Source: Oscillospiraceae bacterium (GTDB lineage: Bacteria > Bacillota > Clostridia > Oscillospirales > Ruminococcaceae). From it: a DNA stretch of 64,000 nt. The stretch is from contig JAGBCL010000027.1 in NCBI GenBank assembly GCA_018110825.1, positions 23,169 to 87,168 on the forward strand, given 5' to 3'. The notes under the pieces are model-generated. The model worked only from the letters and a program-made list of their open reading frames with translations. It was not told the origin of the DNA and did not search any database. A program made the translations under genes and the position numbers. Below are positions 1 to 7,880 of this stretch, one piece after another (position 1 is the stretch's first letter; the number at the start of each line of letters is the position of its first letter).

Positions 1-232
1 TTGAGTTCCAATGTACAATTTCTGTCAGTTCAGCACACGGAAATTCTGAACATAATCCACAGAATTGAACATTGTGTTTTCTGGTGCAAGCATGCACTTT
101 ACATCTTCCAGACTGTTCCCATTCGGGAACATATCCGTCTGCTTCAATACAGCCCTTGCATATTCCGTCAAACTTTTTTTTGCATCCATCACAGCATTCG
201 CCGCAGGCTGTTATTGTAGAAAAGTTTATCAC
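1..232 (-). CDS. DUF3795-like cysteine-rich protein (partial, runs off left edge)
   Basis: An open reading frame starts at a GTG (232-230) and stays open to the window edge, giving 77 residues without a stop. A GAGGTG Shine-Dalgarno site lies about 5 bases upstream of the GTG. The visible part is rich in cysteine: ACGECCDGC, then CKGC, CKVHAC and CGLCSEFPC. This order of paired cysteines, ending in a C-x2-C-x3-PC motif, is typical of the DUF3795 family of small proteins thought to bind metal. No reaction is known for the family. The C-terminus is missing because of the window boundary, not because of a mutation. Confidence 0.75.
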   Translation of the reverse strand, partial: MINFSTITACGECCDGCKKKFDGICKGCIEADGYVPEWEQSGRCKVHACTRKHNVQFCGLCSEFPCAELTEIVHWNS

Positions 233-342
233 ATACTCACCTCATTTAACTTATAAAATAATTATACCACCCACAAAACAGCAAGTCAACAAAAATGCCG
301 CCCTCGAGGGGTGTCCCCTCTGCCAATTCGCAATAACAAATA

Positions 343-374
343 AAGGGTATCGAGCATTTCTGCACGGTACCCTT
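343..374 (-). terminator. possible intrinsic terminator of lepA
   Basis: A 10-bp stem (343-352 with 365-374, one wobble pair) lies downstream of the lepA stop. On the minus strand it is followed by the T-rich run TTATTTGTTATT. The T-tract is interrupted, so termination may be partial. The rest of 233-452 shows no gene I can support. Confidence 0.4.
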
Positions 375-452
375 ACATACTTTAAAATAAAAGCGGTTAA
401 ATCGAACGGCATAAAATAATTCCGCATTACGCATTCCGAATTCCTCATTAAA

Positions 453-2261
453 CTATTCGTCCAGCTTAAGCACCGCCATAAACGCCTCCTGCGGAACCTC
501 AACAGTACCCAGCTGACGCATACGCTTCTTACCTTCCTTCTGCTTTTCAAGCAGCTTCTTCTTACGGGTGATGTCACCGCCGTAACACTTGGCAAGAACG
601 TCCTTACGCATAGCCTTAACGGTTTCACGTGCAATAACCTTACCGCCGATTGCCGCCTGAATTGGAACTTCAAACAGCTGACGGGGAATGTTGTCCTTCA
701 GCTTTTCTGCAATTCTTCTTGCACGTGCATAAGCATTGTCAGCGTGAACAATAAAAGAAAGTGCGTCCACAATGTCGCCGTTAAGCATAATGTCAAGCTT
801 GACAAGCTTGGACGGCATATATCCCAGCATCTCATAGTCAAAAGAAGCGTAACCCTTTGTACGGGATTTCAGCGCATCAAAGAAGTCGTAAACAATTTCA
901 TTCAGCGGAAGCTCATAGTGAAGCTCAACACGTGTTTCGTCAAGGTACTTCATATCCTTGAAAATACCACGTCTGCCCTGACAAAGCTCCATAATGTTGC
1001 CAACGTAATCACTTGGTGAAAGGATAGAAGCCTTAACCATAGGCTCCTCTGCAGAAGCGATAACCGCAGTATCAGGATAGTTTGTAGGGTTGTCAATATA
1101 AACCGTTTCGCCGTTTGTAAGATTAACCTTGAAAATAACCGACGGAGCAGTTGTGATAAGGTCAAGATTGAACTCACGTTCAAGACGTTCCTGAATAATT
1201 TCCATATGGAGCAGACCGAGGAAGCCGCAGCGGAAACCAAATCCCAGCGCAACCGAGGTTTCAGGCTCAAAGGAAAGGGAAGCGTCATTAAGCTGAAGCT
1301 TGTCAAGTGCATCACGCAGGTCGCCGTAGCGTGCACCGTCAGCAGGATAAATACCGCTGAACACCATTGGGTTTACTTCACGGTAACCAGGGAGTGCCTC
1401 ATCACAAGGATTTTCCGCATCAGTAACCGTGTCACCAACTTTTGTGTCGCCGATATACTTGATAGAAGCAGTAATGTAGCCAACCTCACCCGAGTGAAGT
1501 ACACCCGCATTGACGTGGTCGGTTGCACCCATATAGCCTGTTTCAACAACCGTAAATTCAGCGCCCGTAGCCATAAGCTTGATTTTCTGACCGATTTTAA
1601 CCTCGCCGTCAAGTACACGGACATAAATGATAACGCCCTTGTAGCTGTCGTAGAAGCAGTCGAAAATCAGTGCCTTCAACGGCTTGTCATTGTCACCCTT
1701 AGGGCAAGGAATGTCAGTAACAACCCTTTCAAGCACTTCATCAATGTTTGTACCCATCTTTGCGGAAATTCTCGGCGCGTCCATAGCAGGAATACCGATA
1801 ATGTTTTCCACCTCGTTGCAGACACGGTCAGGGTCAGCGGAAGGCAGGTCGATTTTATTTACAACAGGCATAACCTCAAGGTCGTTTTCAATTGCAAGAT
1901 AAGTGTTTGCAAGAGTCTGTGCCTCGATACCCTGTGAAGCGTCAACAATAAGAATTGCACCCTCACAGGCAACAAGCGAACGTGAAACCTCATAGTTGAA
2001 GTCAACGTGACCGGGGGTGTCGATGAGATTGAAAACGTAGTCATTGCCGTCCTTTGCCTTGTAGTTAAGACGAACAGCACGAGCCTTTATAGTAATGCCA
2101 CGCTCACGTTCAATGTCCATATTGTCAAGAAGCTGGTCTTCCATATCACGCTTTGCAACAGTGGAAGTAAGCTCAAGAATACGGTCAGCAAGAGTAGACT
2201 TGCCGTGGTCAATGTGAGCAATAATACAGAAGTTACGGATATTTTCCTGATTGTAAGACAA
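453..2261 (-). CDS. lepA: Elongation factor 4 (LepA), ribosome back-translocating GTPase
   Basis: LepA is a GTPase of the translation-factor family that binds the ribosome and is reported to reverse or remodel translocation under ionic stress; it acts in the cytoplasm or at the membrane. At 602 residues it has the usual family length. The P-loop AHIDHGKS is near residue 16, the switch region ERERGIT follows, then DTPGH, and NKID gives guanine specificity. The C-terminal LepA-specific region is complete and ends near the usual VPQEAF motif. The start is a TTG (2261-2259) with an AAAGGAAG Shine-Dalgarno site just upstream; no ATG fits as well. The gene appears monocistronic, with its own promoter at 2303-2331. 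Confidence 0.97.
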   Translation of the reverse strand: MSYNQENIRNFCIIAHIDHGKSTLADRILELTSTVAKRDMEDQLLDNMDIERERGITIKARAVRLNYKAKDGNDYVFNLIDTPGHVDFNYEVSRSLVACEGAILIVDASQGIEAQTLANTYLAIENDLEVMPVVNKIDLPSADPDRVCNEVENIIGIPAMDAPRISAKMGTNIDEVLERVVTDIPCPKGDNDKPLKALIFDCFYDSYKGVIIYVRVLDGEVKIGQKIKLMATGAEFTVVETGYMGATDHVNAGVLHSGEVGYITASIKYIGDTKVGDTVTDAENPCDEALPGYREVNPMVFSGIYPADGARYGDLRDALDKLQLNDASLSFEPETSVALGFGFRCGFLGLLHMEIIQERLEREFNLDLITTAPSVIFKVNLTNGETVYIDNPTNYPDTAVIASAEEPMVKASILSPSDYVGNIMELCQGRRGIFKDMKYLDETRVELHYELPLNEIVYDFFDALKSRTKGYASFDYEMLGYMPSKLVKLDIMLNGDIVDALSFIVHADNAYARARRIAEKLKDNIPRQLFEVPIQAAIGGKVIARETVKAMRKDVLAKCYGGDITRKKKLLEKQKEGKKRMRQLGTVEVPQEAFMAVLKLDE

Positions 2262-2302
2262 GATAACACTTCCTTTGTGAATTAATGTGCCAAATCCTAA
2301 AT

Positions 2303-2331
2303 ATTATAGCACAAAACAGCGCTGTTGTAAA
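2303..2331 (-). promoter_or_regulatory. sigma-A promoter of lepA
   Basis: On the minus strand, TTTACA (2331-2326) and TATAAT (2308-2303) are separated by 17 bp and lie about 40 bp upstream of the lepA start codon. Confidence 0.7.
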
Positions 2332-2345
2332 GAATTTTTTGCAGT

Positions 2346-2380
2346 AAAAAATCCGCTTCCGATATTACTCAGAAGCGGAC
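2346..2380 (-). terminator. intrinsic terminator of the small leader-like gene
   Basis: A perfect 8-bp stem (2352-2359 with 2372-2379) is followed on the minus strand by six T residues. It closes the small gene at 2395-2619 and separates it from the lepA promoter. Confidence 0.85.
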
Positions 2381-2394
2381 TTCACAATATTCAA

Positions 2395-2619
2395 TTAAAG
2401 ACCGAGCTTGCCGAGAAGACCGCCAACCTTGTCCTTTACACCGTCAAGGTTAACCTTTGCCTTAACACCGTCAACAACCTTTTCAATCTGGTCATCAGGA
2501 AGGTCAACACCAACAACCTTTTCAACAGCCTTTACAGGGTCAGCCTTGAAGTCGTCAGCAAAGTTCTTGTCGTTCTTAACCTTCTCAACAATTTCTTCGA
2601 TTTTAGCCTTGATATCCAT
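2395..2619 (-). CDS. Small 74-aa protein resembling Nif11/NHLP leader peptides
   Basis: I do not recognise a characterised function. The protein is short, charged and helical. Its middle reads DKNFADDFKADPVKAVEKV then GVDLPDD, which resembles the N-terminal leader domain of Nif11 and nitrile-hydratase-type peptide precursors (a phenylalanine-containing helix, a D-P turn, an alanine-rich helix and a LPDD segment). It ends in VGGLLGKLGL, a Gly-Gly pair followed by eight residues, so any core peptide would be very short. The start is the ATG at 2619, because AAAGAGG lies 8 bases upstream; an in-frame ATG 18 bases earlier would overlap that site. The gene has its own promoter and terminator, and no modification enzyme or peptidase-transporter is nearby. 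Confidence 0.75.
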   Translation of the reverse strand: MDIKAKIEEIVEKVKNDKNFADDFKADPVKAVEKVVGVDLPDDQIEKVVDGVKAKVNLDGVKDKVGGLLGKLGL

Positions 2620-2664
2620 AGTAAGTACCTCTTTCAAATTATTGCCACAAATGGCTCTGGAAAT

Positions 2665-2693
2665 ATTATAGCATACTTTATGGTAAAATGCAA
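2665..2693 (-). promoter_or_regulatory. sigma-A promoter of the small leader-like gene
   Basis: On the minus strand, TTGCAT (2693-2688) and TATAAT (2670-2665) are 17 bp apart and about 45 bp upstream of the start codon at 2619. Confidence 0.7.
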
Positions 2694-2730
2694 GAAAAAA
2701 ATCCGTCCCTCACTATTGCAAGGAACGGAT
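2694..2730 (-). terminator. intrinsic terminator downstream of the alpha/beta hydrolase
   Basis: A 10-bp stem with one mismatch (2701-2710 with 2721-2730) is followed on the minus strand by a run of seven T residues. It lies 128 bp past the hydrolase stop codon. Confidence 0.8.
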
Positions 2731-2760
2731 ATTGTTGAATTGTTTTGATAATAATGATAC

Positions 2761-2842
2761 GGTTTCAAATAGTTTCATTTGGTTTCACTCAAAAAATGAA
2801 ACTATTAAACGGGAAGTGAAACTCTCTTTTTAGATTGAAACC
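2761..2842. repeat. nested GTTTCA/TGAAAC inverted repeats
   Basis: Six copies of the hexamer GTTTCA occur here, three in each orientation. An 11-bp perfect inverted pair joins 2768-2778 with 2796-2806. An 8-bp outer pair joins 2761-2768 with 2835-2842. A third pair, 2781-2789 with 2815-2823, crosses the first. The block lies between the hydrolase stop codon and its terminator, so it would be part of the 3' untranslated RNA. Confidence 0.8.
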
Positions 2843-2857
2843 ATGCTAATCAGCTTG

Positions 2858-3616
2858 TCAAATTGGAATATGTTGTTCAGCAGCTATTTCTCTGATTTTA
2901 TTTGAATAATCATTGCCATGGTTTATGGAAAACTCGCCGTGATATAACTTAGGAAGAACTTGCAATACACTCTCTTGCAATGCTTGATGAATTATTTTAG
3001 CAGATTTTTGCATTGCTTTATTTTCTTTTCCGCCAACAAATATATAAACCTTTGCGCTACAGTTCTTTATGGATTCCTTTAAGGAATACAACGAATTTGC
3101 CTGCAAAAAAGCAATCATATCTTTCTTGGATATGGCACAAGTATCTCTAAAATAACAGTCAAATAAATCGGATTTTATTTTAAGTGACTTGAATTGTAAT
3201 TTTGAGAACCATTTGTACTGTATTAACCCAAAACTACTTCCCAATGCAGGCGCAATCATAGAATGCGTTAGTTTTGAGGGTATAACCAGTACACTTTCAA
3301 TGATGGCATAATTACAAACATCGTTGCGTTGCGATAAAATCTCCAGTAAAATCTGCCCACCCAAGGATAAACCACCAATTAAAAAAACAGAACCTCCAAA
3401 ATGTGCATCAATAAAAGCGATGATTTCAGCAGCATTATCTTCTATGGTTGTAAAAGATTTATCGCTTTCTGCGTGACCATCCAGTATAGGCAGGATTATA
3501 TGATAATCTTTTTGAAGAGATTTTGCTACCTCTTCATAATTCCACCACGACAATCCGCCTCCATGCAAAAGAAGGATTGTGTTGTTGTTTTCTTTACCGT
3601 ATTCAACATAATGCAC
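2858..3616 (-). CDS. alpha/beta-hydrolase fold protein
   Basis: This 252-residue cytoplasmic protein has the layout of a small alpha/beta hydrolase. The oxyanion-loop motif LLLHGGG is near residue 18, and the nucleophile elbow GLSLGG is near residue 88 with serine as the presumed nucleophile. A late histidine in YHGEFS, near residue 230, is the probable catalytic base. The substrate cannot be named; esterase or lipase-like activity is only inferred from the fold. A second hydrolase of very similar length lies at 36365-37117, and the two share the opening layout (LIHG, IVPIMSGH against ILPILDGH), so they are probably paralogues. The gene stands alone between tRNA-Arg and the inverted-repeat block. 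Confidence 0.85.
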   Translation of the reverse strand: MHYVEYGKENNNTILLLHGGGLSWWNYEEVAKSLQKDYHIILPILDGHAESDKSFTTIEDNAAEIIAFIDAHFGGSVFLIGGLSLGGQILLEILSQRNDVCNYAIIESVLVIPSKLTHSMIAPALGSSFGLIQYKWFSKLQFKSLKIKSDLFDCYFRDTCAISKKDMIAFLQANSLYSLKESIKNCSAKVYIFVGGKENKAMQKSAKIIHQALQESVLQVLPKLYHGEFSINHGNDYSNKIREIAAEQHIPI

Positions 3617-3693
3617 GCTCTTTCACCTCCATTACAAATTCAAGTTTCCCGAATAGATTGTATCAAATTGCTGTGTAAACATCAACCAATATA

Positions 3694-3731
3694 GAAAAAG
3701 CACGATGGTTTTGTATCAAAACCATCGTGCT
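3694..3731 (-). terminator. intrinsic terminator of tRNA-Arg
   Basis: A perfect 14-bp stem (3699-3712 with 3718-3731) is followed on the minus strand by TTTTTCTAT, immediately after the 3' end of the tRNA. Confidence 0.9.
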
Positions 3732-3735
3732 AATA

Positions 3736-3812
3736 TGGTGCGCTGCAAGGGACTCGAACCCCTGACCTACTGGTTCGTAGCCAGTCACTCTATCCAGCTG
3801 AGCTAGCAACGC
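3736..3812 (-). tRNA. tRNA-Arg (anticodon ACG)
   Basis: The minus strand folds into a full cloverleaf of 77 bases. The acceptor stem pairs GCGTTGC with GCAGCGC, followed by discriminator A and an encoded CCA. The anticodon loop CTACGAA carries ACG, which reads arginine CGU/CGC codons after conversion of A34 to inosine. The T-loop contains GTTCGAGTC. It has a consensus promoter upstream and a strong terminator downstream, so it is transcribed as a single tRNA. Confidence 0.97.
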
Positions 3813-3829
3813 TTCAATCAACGCATTTT

Positions 3830-3858
3830 ATTATATCACAACGATGGAAGCTTGTCAA
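3830..3858 (-). promoter_or_regulatory. sigma-A promoter of tRNA-Arg
   Basis: On the minus strand a perfect TTGACA (3858-3853) and a perfect TATAAT (3835-3830) are 17 bp apart, ending 17 bp before the mature tRNA 5' end. Confidence 0.9.
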
Positions 3859-3878
3859 GCCCTTTTTAGAAAAATTTT

Positions 3879-5165
3879 TCAGGGATACAGTTTTTCAATG
3901 TTGAACAGACTGTTCAGCAGAAGGTAATTTTGTCTGAACGGCCTCATCAGGTTCCAGTAACCACAGCCCAGTATCTGCTTTTGGGCTACAAGTCTATACT
4001 TCTCATTCACACTCCGCACATCATCAAACCATACAACGTGTGCCGCACCCTCAGGGTCAGTGTAGTAAAAATACGGACTTTGCAATTGCTCATCATAAAG
4101 TATCTCACTTCCTTTTGCAAGCGCCAGCCGTACTGCATTCACATTCCCGATTGTAACAGCCTTGCTTTCGCCACGTACAAACGGAAGCCTCCAGTTGTAG
4201 CCGTAATTGGGAATACCCAGAAAAATCTTGTCTGCGTCAATTTTCGTAAGTGCATAGTCCAGTACCCTCTGCACATTCGGCAAGGGAGCAACCGCCATCG
4301 GCGGACCGTATGTATATCCCCATTCATAAGTCATAAGAAACACAAAATCCGCAACCGCACCCAAAGCAGAATAATCGTGTGCTTCATAAAGCACCCCCGA
4401 TTGCTCATCTGAAGTTTTCGGTGCAAGGTCAACGTGCAGAAGCAGTCCCGCCTCGTGAAGCTGACGTGAAGCATTGCTGACAAAAGCAGTAAATCCGTTG
4501 CGGTATTGCGGCGGAATAAATTCCATATCAATATCAAGTCCCTGAGCATTTTTACGCTTGATAACTTCAATAAGATTTGTAAGAACAATATTCTGAAAAT
4601 CCACATCAGTAACAATCCGCTCAATCTTAGCTGAGTTGAATGTGCCGTCCTGATTTATGCTGGTAAGGCTCAGGAATACAGCCGTGCGGAATTCGTGTGC
4701 AATGGGAATAATCTCATCGTCAAGAGGCTCAATTACCGAGCCGTCATCATTGAAACCGTAACCGAATACCATTAAATATGTAAGGTAGGGGAGTGCCGCC
4801 CGAAGTGTGTCACGGTTTATATAGTCATAGGCAAATCCACTTGTGCGTATGCTTGTGTCAGGAGCATTTTCGTATTTTACAACAAGCTGTGTGCCCACCG
4901 GAATATTATCCATACCAATAATGAGAGGATTATTTCTGTATAACTGCATAACGTCTGTTTCATACATAGCTGCAACAGAAAAAAGTGTGTCACCGGTACG
5001 AAATGTATGAACAACCTCAGGACGAAGTATCAGAAGAGCCTGGCCAACAACAAGTGCCCCGTCAGAAGAAAGTGAGTTGTCAGTGATAAGCCGCTGAACG
5101 GATACACCGTAATTCTGAGCAATTTGAGAAATCGTGTCGCCTTGCTGTGTAACATATATATACAA
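3879..5165 (-). CDS. LysM/GH18 spore peptidoglycan hydrolase (SleL/YaaH type)
   Basis: The family cleaves N-acetylglucosaminyl bonds in spore cortex fragments during germination. Two LysM repeats bind peptidoglycan (about residues 2-48 and 51-97; QGDTISQIA and TGDTLFSVA). A glycoside hydrolase 18 domain follows from about residue 110. Its catalytic motif is GLDIDMEF, with the glutamate of DxDxE as acid/base, so the enzyme looks active. There is no signal peptide, as is usual for SleL, which is deposited on the spore by the mother cell. The start is a TTG (5165-5163) preceded by AAGGAGGAG. Upstream, CATATACT (5200-5193) fits the CATAnnnT -10 box of sporulation sigma factors, but I see no convincing -35. 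Length 428 matches the family. Confidence 0.9.
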   Translation of the reverse strand: MYIYVTQQGDTISQIAQNYGVSVQRLITDNSLSSDGALVVGQALLILRPEVVHTFRTGDTLFSVAAMYETDVMQLYRNNPLIIGMDNIPVGTQLVVKYENAPDTSIRTSGFAYDYINRDTLRAALPYLTYLMVFGYGFNDDGSVIEPLDDEIIPIAHEFRTAVFLSLTSINQDGTFNSAKIERIVTDVDFQNIVLTNLIEVIKRKNAQGLDIDMEFIPPQYRNGFTAFVSNASRQLHEAGLLLHVDLAPKTSDEQSGVLYEAHDYSALGAVADFVFLMTYEWGYTYGPPMAVAPLPNVQRVLDYALTKIDADKIFLGIPNYGYNWRLPFVRGESKAVTIGNVNAVRLALAKGSEILYDEQLQSPYFYYTDPEGAAHVVWFDDVRSVNEKYRLVAQKQILGCGYWNLMRPFRQNYLLLNSLFNIEKLYP

Positions 5166-5243
5166 TGTAACTCCTCCTTTTGATAATTATATAGTATATG
5201 TGTCAAAATAGTAAAAAAGAATTAACAAATGTGAAAAAATCTG

Positions 5244-5272
5244 TTGCAATTATTGAATGAAAGTGATATACT
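5244..5272 (+). promoter_or_regulatory. sigma-A promoter of the zinc-ribbon membrane protein
   Basis: TTGCAA (5244-5249) and TATACT (5267-5272) are 17 bp apart, about 58 bp upstream of the ATG at 5331. Confidence 0.65.
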
Positions 5273-5330
5273 ATATGTAATTGTTAGCGGTTTGTCAGAT
5301 TAAAGCGATTATATTGCAGGGGGAAATATT

Positions 5331-6578
5331 ATGGCTGAAAAGATAATGAATGTAGTCAGATGTCCTGTTTGTAAAAGTTCTTATGAAAGCACAGAGCAGG
5401 TTTGTAAATGTCCGGTGTGTGGGCATGCCGAAAATTTGAAGGTGCTTCTTGCGAAAACAAAGATTGCTTCAGCAGAAACAAATGTAACTGTATATAGAAT
5501 GATGGCATCGGCAGATGCGTATTTTGCTAAAAAAAGCTATGATGAGGCATATATCGGATACAGTTCCGTGCTTGAAACCGACAGAAGTTATCTTAAAGCA
5601 TTTTTCAGACGTGAGCTTACAAGCCAGTATCTTATGCTGGAATCCTCATCAGTATATCTGAGCAGTGAAAGCTTTTTTATGAAAATGCAGGAAATCAAGG
5701 AGCGTTTCAGAAAGCTTGACCCTGATGATGAAGAAACGCAGAAGCTTCGTATTACAATGTGCAGGGATATGCTGGAATATATTTCTGTAAGAAGTGATTA
5801 TGAGAAAAGATATGCGTCTGCTCATAAGAATGTAAAAAATGCTGAGGTTTATATGTCAAACCTGATACTTCTTTTTGAGTATACGGTTGAGGCTATGCGT
5901 ATACTTGAAAATCTCAGCAAGTCTGAGAACAGCAAGGAGCTTTCGTATCTTATCATTGAATGTTGTTCTCTCACAATGAAGATAAGAGGAATGCTGACAG
6001 CAGGTGCGGAGTATATAGAAACATCTGATAAAATGGATGATCTTAGCGGAGAGAATTCAGCTAAGAATGTCAGCAGGATAAGACGTAGAATGCTCACTCA
6101 GGACGAGGGATTGAAAATCGAAACCGAAGCAGGTTATGTACAAAAGGTCAAGGATAATATTGTTTCAAATGCCGAAGGGGATTTGTACAAGGAACTGCGT
6201 GCGGCAAAGGAACAGTCGGAAAAGACAGTAAACGACCATATAGAAAACGAAGACAAGAAGCGTGCTGAATATGAACAGTGGCGTCGTAACAATGAACAGG
6301 AATATATGGCTGCGGATAAGGCTATACTTATATGCGATATTGCAGGTAAGGCAGCAATTATTTTTGCGATAATAATGATTGCAATGTATCTGATTGAAAT
6401 GATTGCTTTTGATAAGGTGCTTACGGTGATGCTTGTTACGGGAATAATTTTTGTTGCTGCAAAAGTGGGGCTGGATTTTGTAAAAAAGTCTGCAGAAAAG
6501 AAAAAGAGCTTTTATGCAAAGGTAATCGAAGGCGACAGTGCAAATATTCGTTCAGGAAATTTGAATTTCAAAGAATAA
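5331..6578 (+). CDS. zinc-ribbon, TPR-like membrane protein of unknown function
   Basis: I do not recognise a named family. The N-terminus carries a zinc ribbon: CPVC near residue 11 and CPVC near residue 29, with another Cys between them. Residues about 45-100 resemble a single tetratricopeptide hairpin (AYFAKKSYDEAYIGY). A long helical, probably coiled-coil region follows to about residue 325, with many Lys/Glu. Two hydrophobic segments near residues 338-360 and 366-388 are likely membrane spans, and a short charged tail follows. The ribbon and coiled coil would face the cytoplasm. The start is the first ATG, after AGGGGGAA. It is the only gene of its unit, upstream of the ribosomal cluster. 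Compare the zinc-ribbon/TPR protein at 26597-28228. Confidence 0.8.
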   Translation: MAEKIMNVVRCPVCKSSYESTEQVCKCPVCGHAENLKVLLAKTKIASAETNVTVYRMMASADAYFAKKSYDEAYIGYSSVLETDRSYLKAFFRRELTSQYLMLESSSVYLSSESFFMKMQEIKERFRKLDPDDEETQKLRITMCRDMLEYISVRSDYEKRYASAHKNVKNAEVYMSNLILLFEYTVEAMRILENLSKSENSKELSYLIIECCSLTMKIRGMLTAGAEYIETSDKMDDLSGENSAKNVSRIRRRMLTQDEGLKIETEAGYVQKVKDNIVSNAEGDLYKELRAAKEQSEKTVNDHIENEDKKRAEYEQWRRNNEQEYMAADKAILICDIAGKAAIIFAIIMIAMYLIEMIAFDKVLTVMLVTGIIFVAAKVGLDFVKKSAEKKKSFYAKVIEGDSANIRSGNLNFKE

Positions 6579-6661
6579 TAACATAATTTTAATAATCCGT
6601 TTGTTATACATACCATAAATTTACAGTATAAAATTTTTGCTGAAAAATTTGTGGAAAATGC

Positions 6662-6690
6662 TTGACAAACGGATTTTGTTTGTGTATAAT
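6662..6690 (+). promoter_or_regulatory. consensus promoter of the rpsL-rpsG-fusA cluster
   Basis: A perfect TTGACA (6662-6667) and a perfect TATAAT (6685-6690) are 17 bp apart, about 60 bp before rpsL, as expected for a very strong promoter. Confidence 0.9.
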
Positions 6691-6752
6691 AATCAAGTGT
6701 GTGAATGTCAGGTGATATTGCACACAGAATATTTGAAGAAAGGAGATAGATT

Positions 6753-7178
6753 ATGCCAACCTTTAACCAGTTAGTTCGTAAGGGAAGAAAAGTTCTCGAA
6801 AAGAAGTCTACTGCACCAGCTCTTCAGAAGGGTTACAACGCTAAGAAGAAGGTAGCAATCGACCAGAGCTCACCTCAGAAGAGAGGCGTATGTACAGCAG
6901 TTAGAACAGCTACACCTAAGAAGCCTAACTCCGCTATGAGAAAGATTGCCAGAGTAAGACTTACAAACGGTACTGAAGTAACAGCTTACATTCCAGGTAT
7001 CGGCCACAACCTCCAGGAACACTCCGTTGTTCTTATCAGAGGCGGTAGAGTAAAGGACCTCCCTGGTGTACGTTACCACATCATCAGAGGTACACTCGAT
7101 GCACAGGGTGTTGCTAAGAGAAATCAGGCTCGTTCCAAGTACGGTGCAAAGAAGCCTAAGGCAGGCGCAGCTAAGTAA
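6753..7178 (+). CDS. rpsL: 30S ribosomal protein S12
   Basis: S12 sits at the decoding centre of the small ribosomal subunit and helps check codon-anticodon pairing. The 141-residue product has all signature parts: [12 protein letters not shown] at the start, [12 protein letters not shown] in the middle and [11 protein letters not shown] near residue 100. The lysine in PKKPNSA, where streptomycin-resistance changes usually occur, is wild type. A short basic C-terminal extension rich in Lys and Ala is common in Clostridia. The Shine-Dalgarno AAAGGAGA lies 7 bases before the ATG. It is the first gene of the str cluster. Confidence 0.98.
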   Translation: MPTFNQLVRKGRKVLEKKSTAPALQKGYNAKKKVAIDQSSPQKRGVCTAVRTATPKKPNSAMRKIARVRLTNGTEVTAYIPGIGHNLQEHSVVLIRGGRVKDLPGVRYHIIRGTLDAQGVAKRNQARSKYGAKKPKAGAAK

Positions 7179-7208
7179 GCTGAAAGTGTCTTAAATTAAA
7201 GTATACTC

Positions 7209-7302
7209 AATGAAACCAAACCGCAGATTTGTGCGGAGATTCATTTTTATATAGATGAAGCCTCTGCATTGGTCGTGCGTGTCATCCGCCGCTGAGGCGG
7301 CG
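7209..7302 (+). other. structured rpsL-rpsG intergenic RNA
   Basis: The 175-base gap between rpsL and rpsG is long for this operon. It contains a hairpin with an inner stem of CCGCA/TGCGG (7221-7225 with 7232-7236) inside an outer pair AATGAA/TTCATT (7209-7214 with 7240-7245). A second GC-rich hairpin, CGCCGC-TGAG-GCGGCG, lies at 7287-7302. Neither has a T-run, so they are not obvious terminators. A role in control of S7 translation is possible but unproven. Confidence 0.55.
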
Positions 7303-7305
7303 TGA

Positions 7306-7824
<519 letters not shown>

Positions 7825-7880
7825 TAAGCACATAAACGTGATTGCCCTGATTAACAGGGTACTAAATTGGAGGAAATATT

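Noticed and set aside
2761-2842. Possible small CRISPR array
   Set aside because: The repeats are only about 6-11 bp, alternate in orientation and have no regular spacers; no cas gene is present.
3736-3812. Attachment site or integrated element at tRNA-Arg
   Set aside because: No repeat of the tRNA 3' end and no integrase were found nearby.
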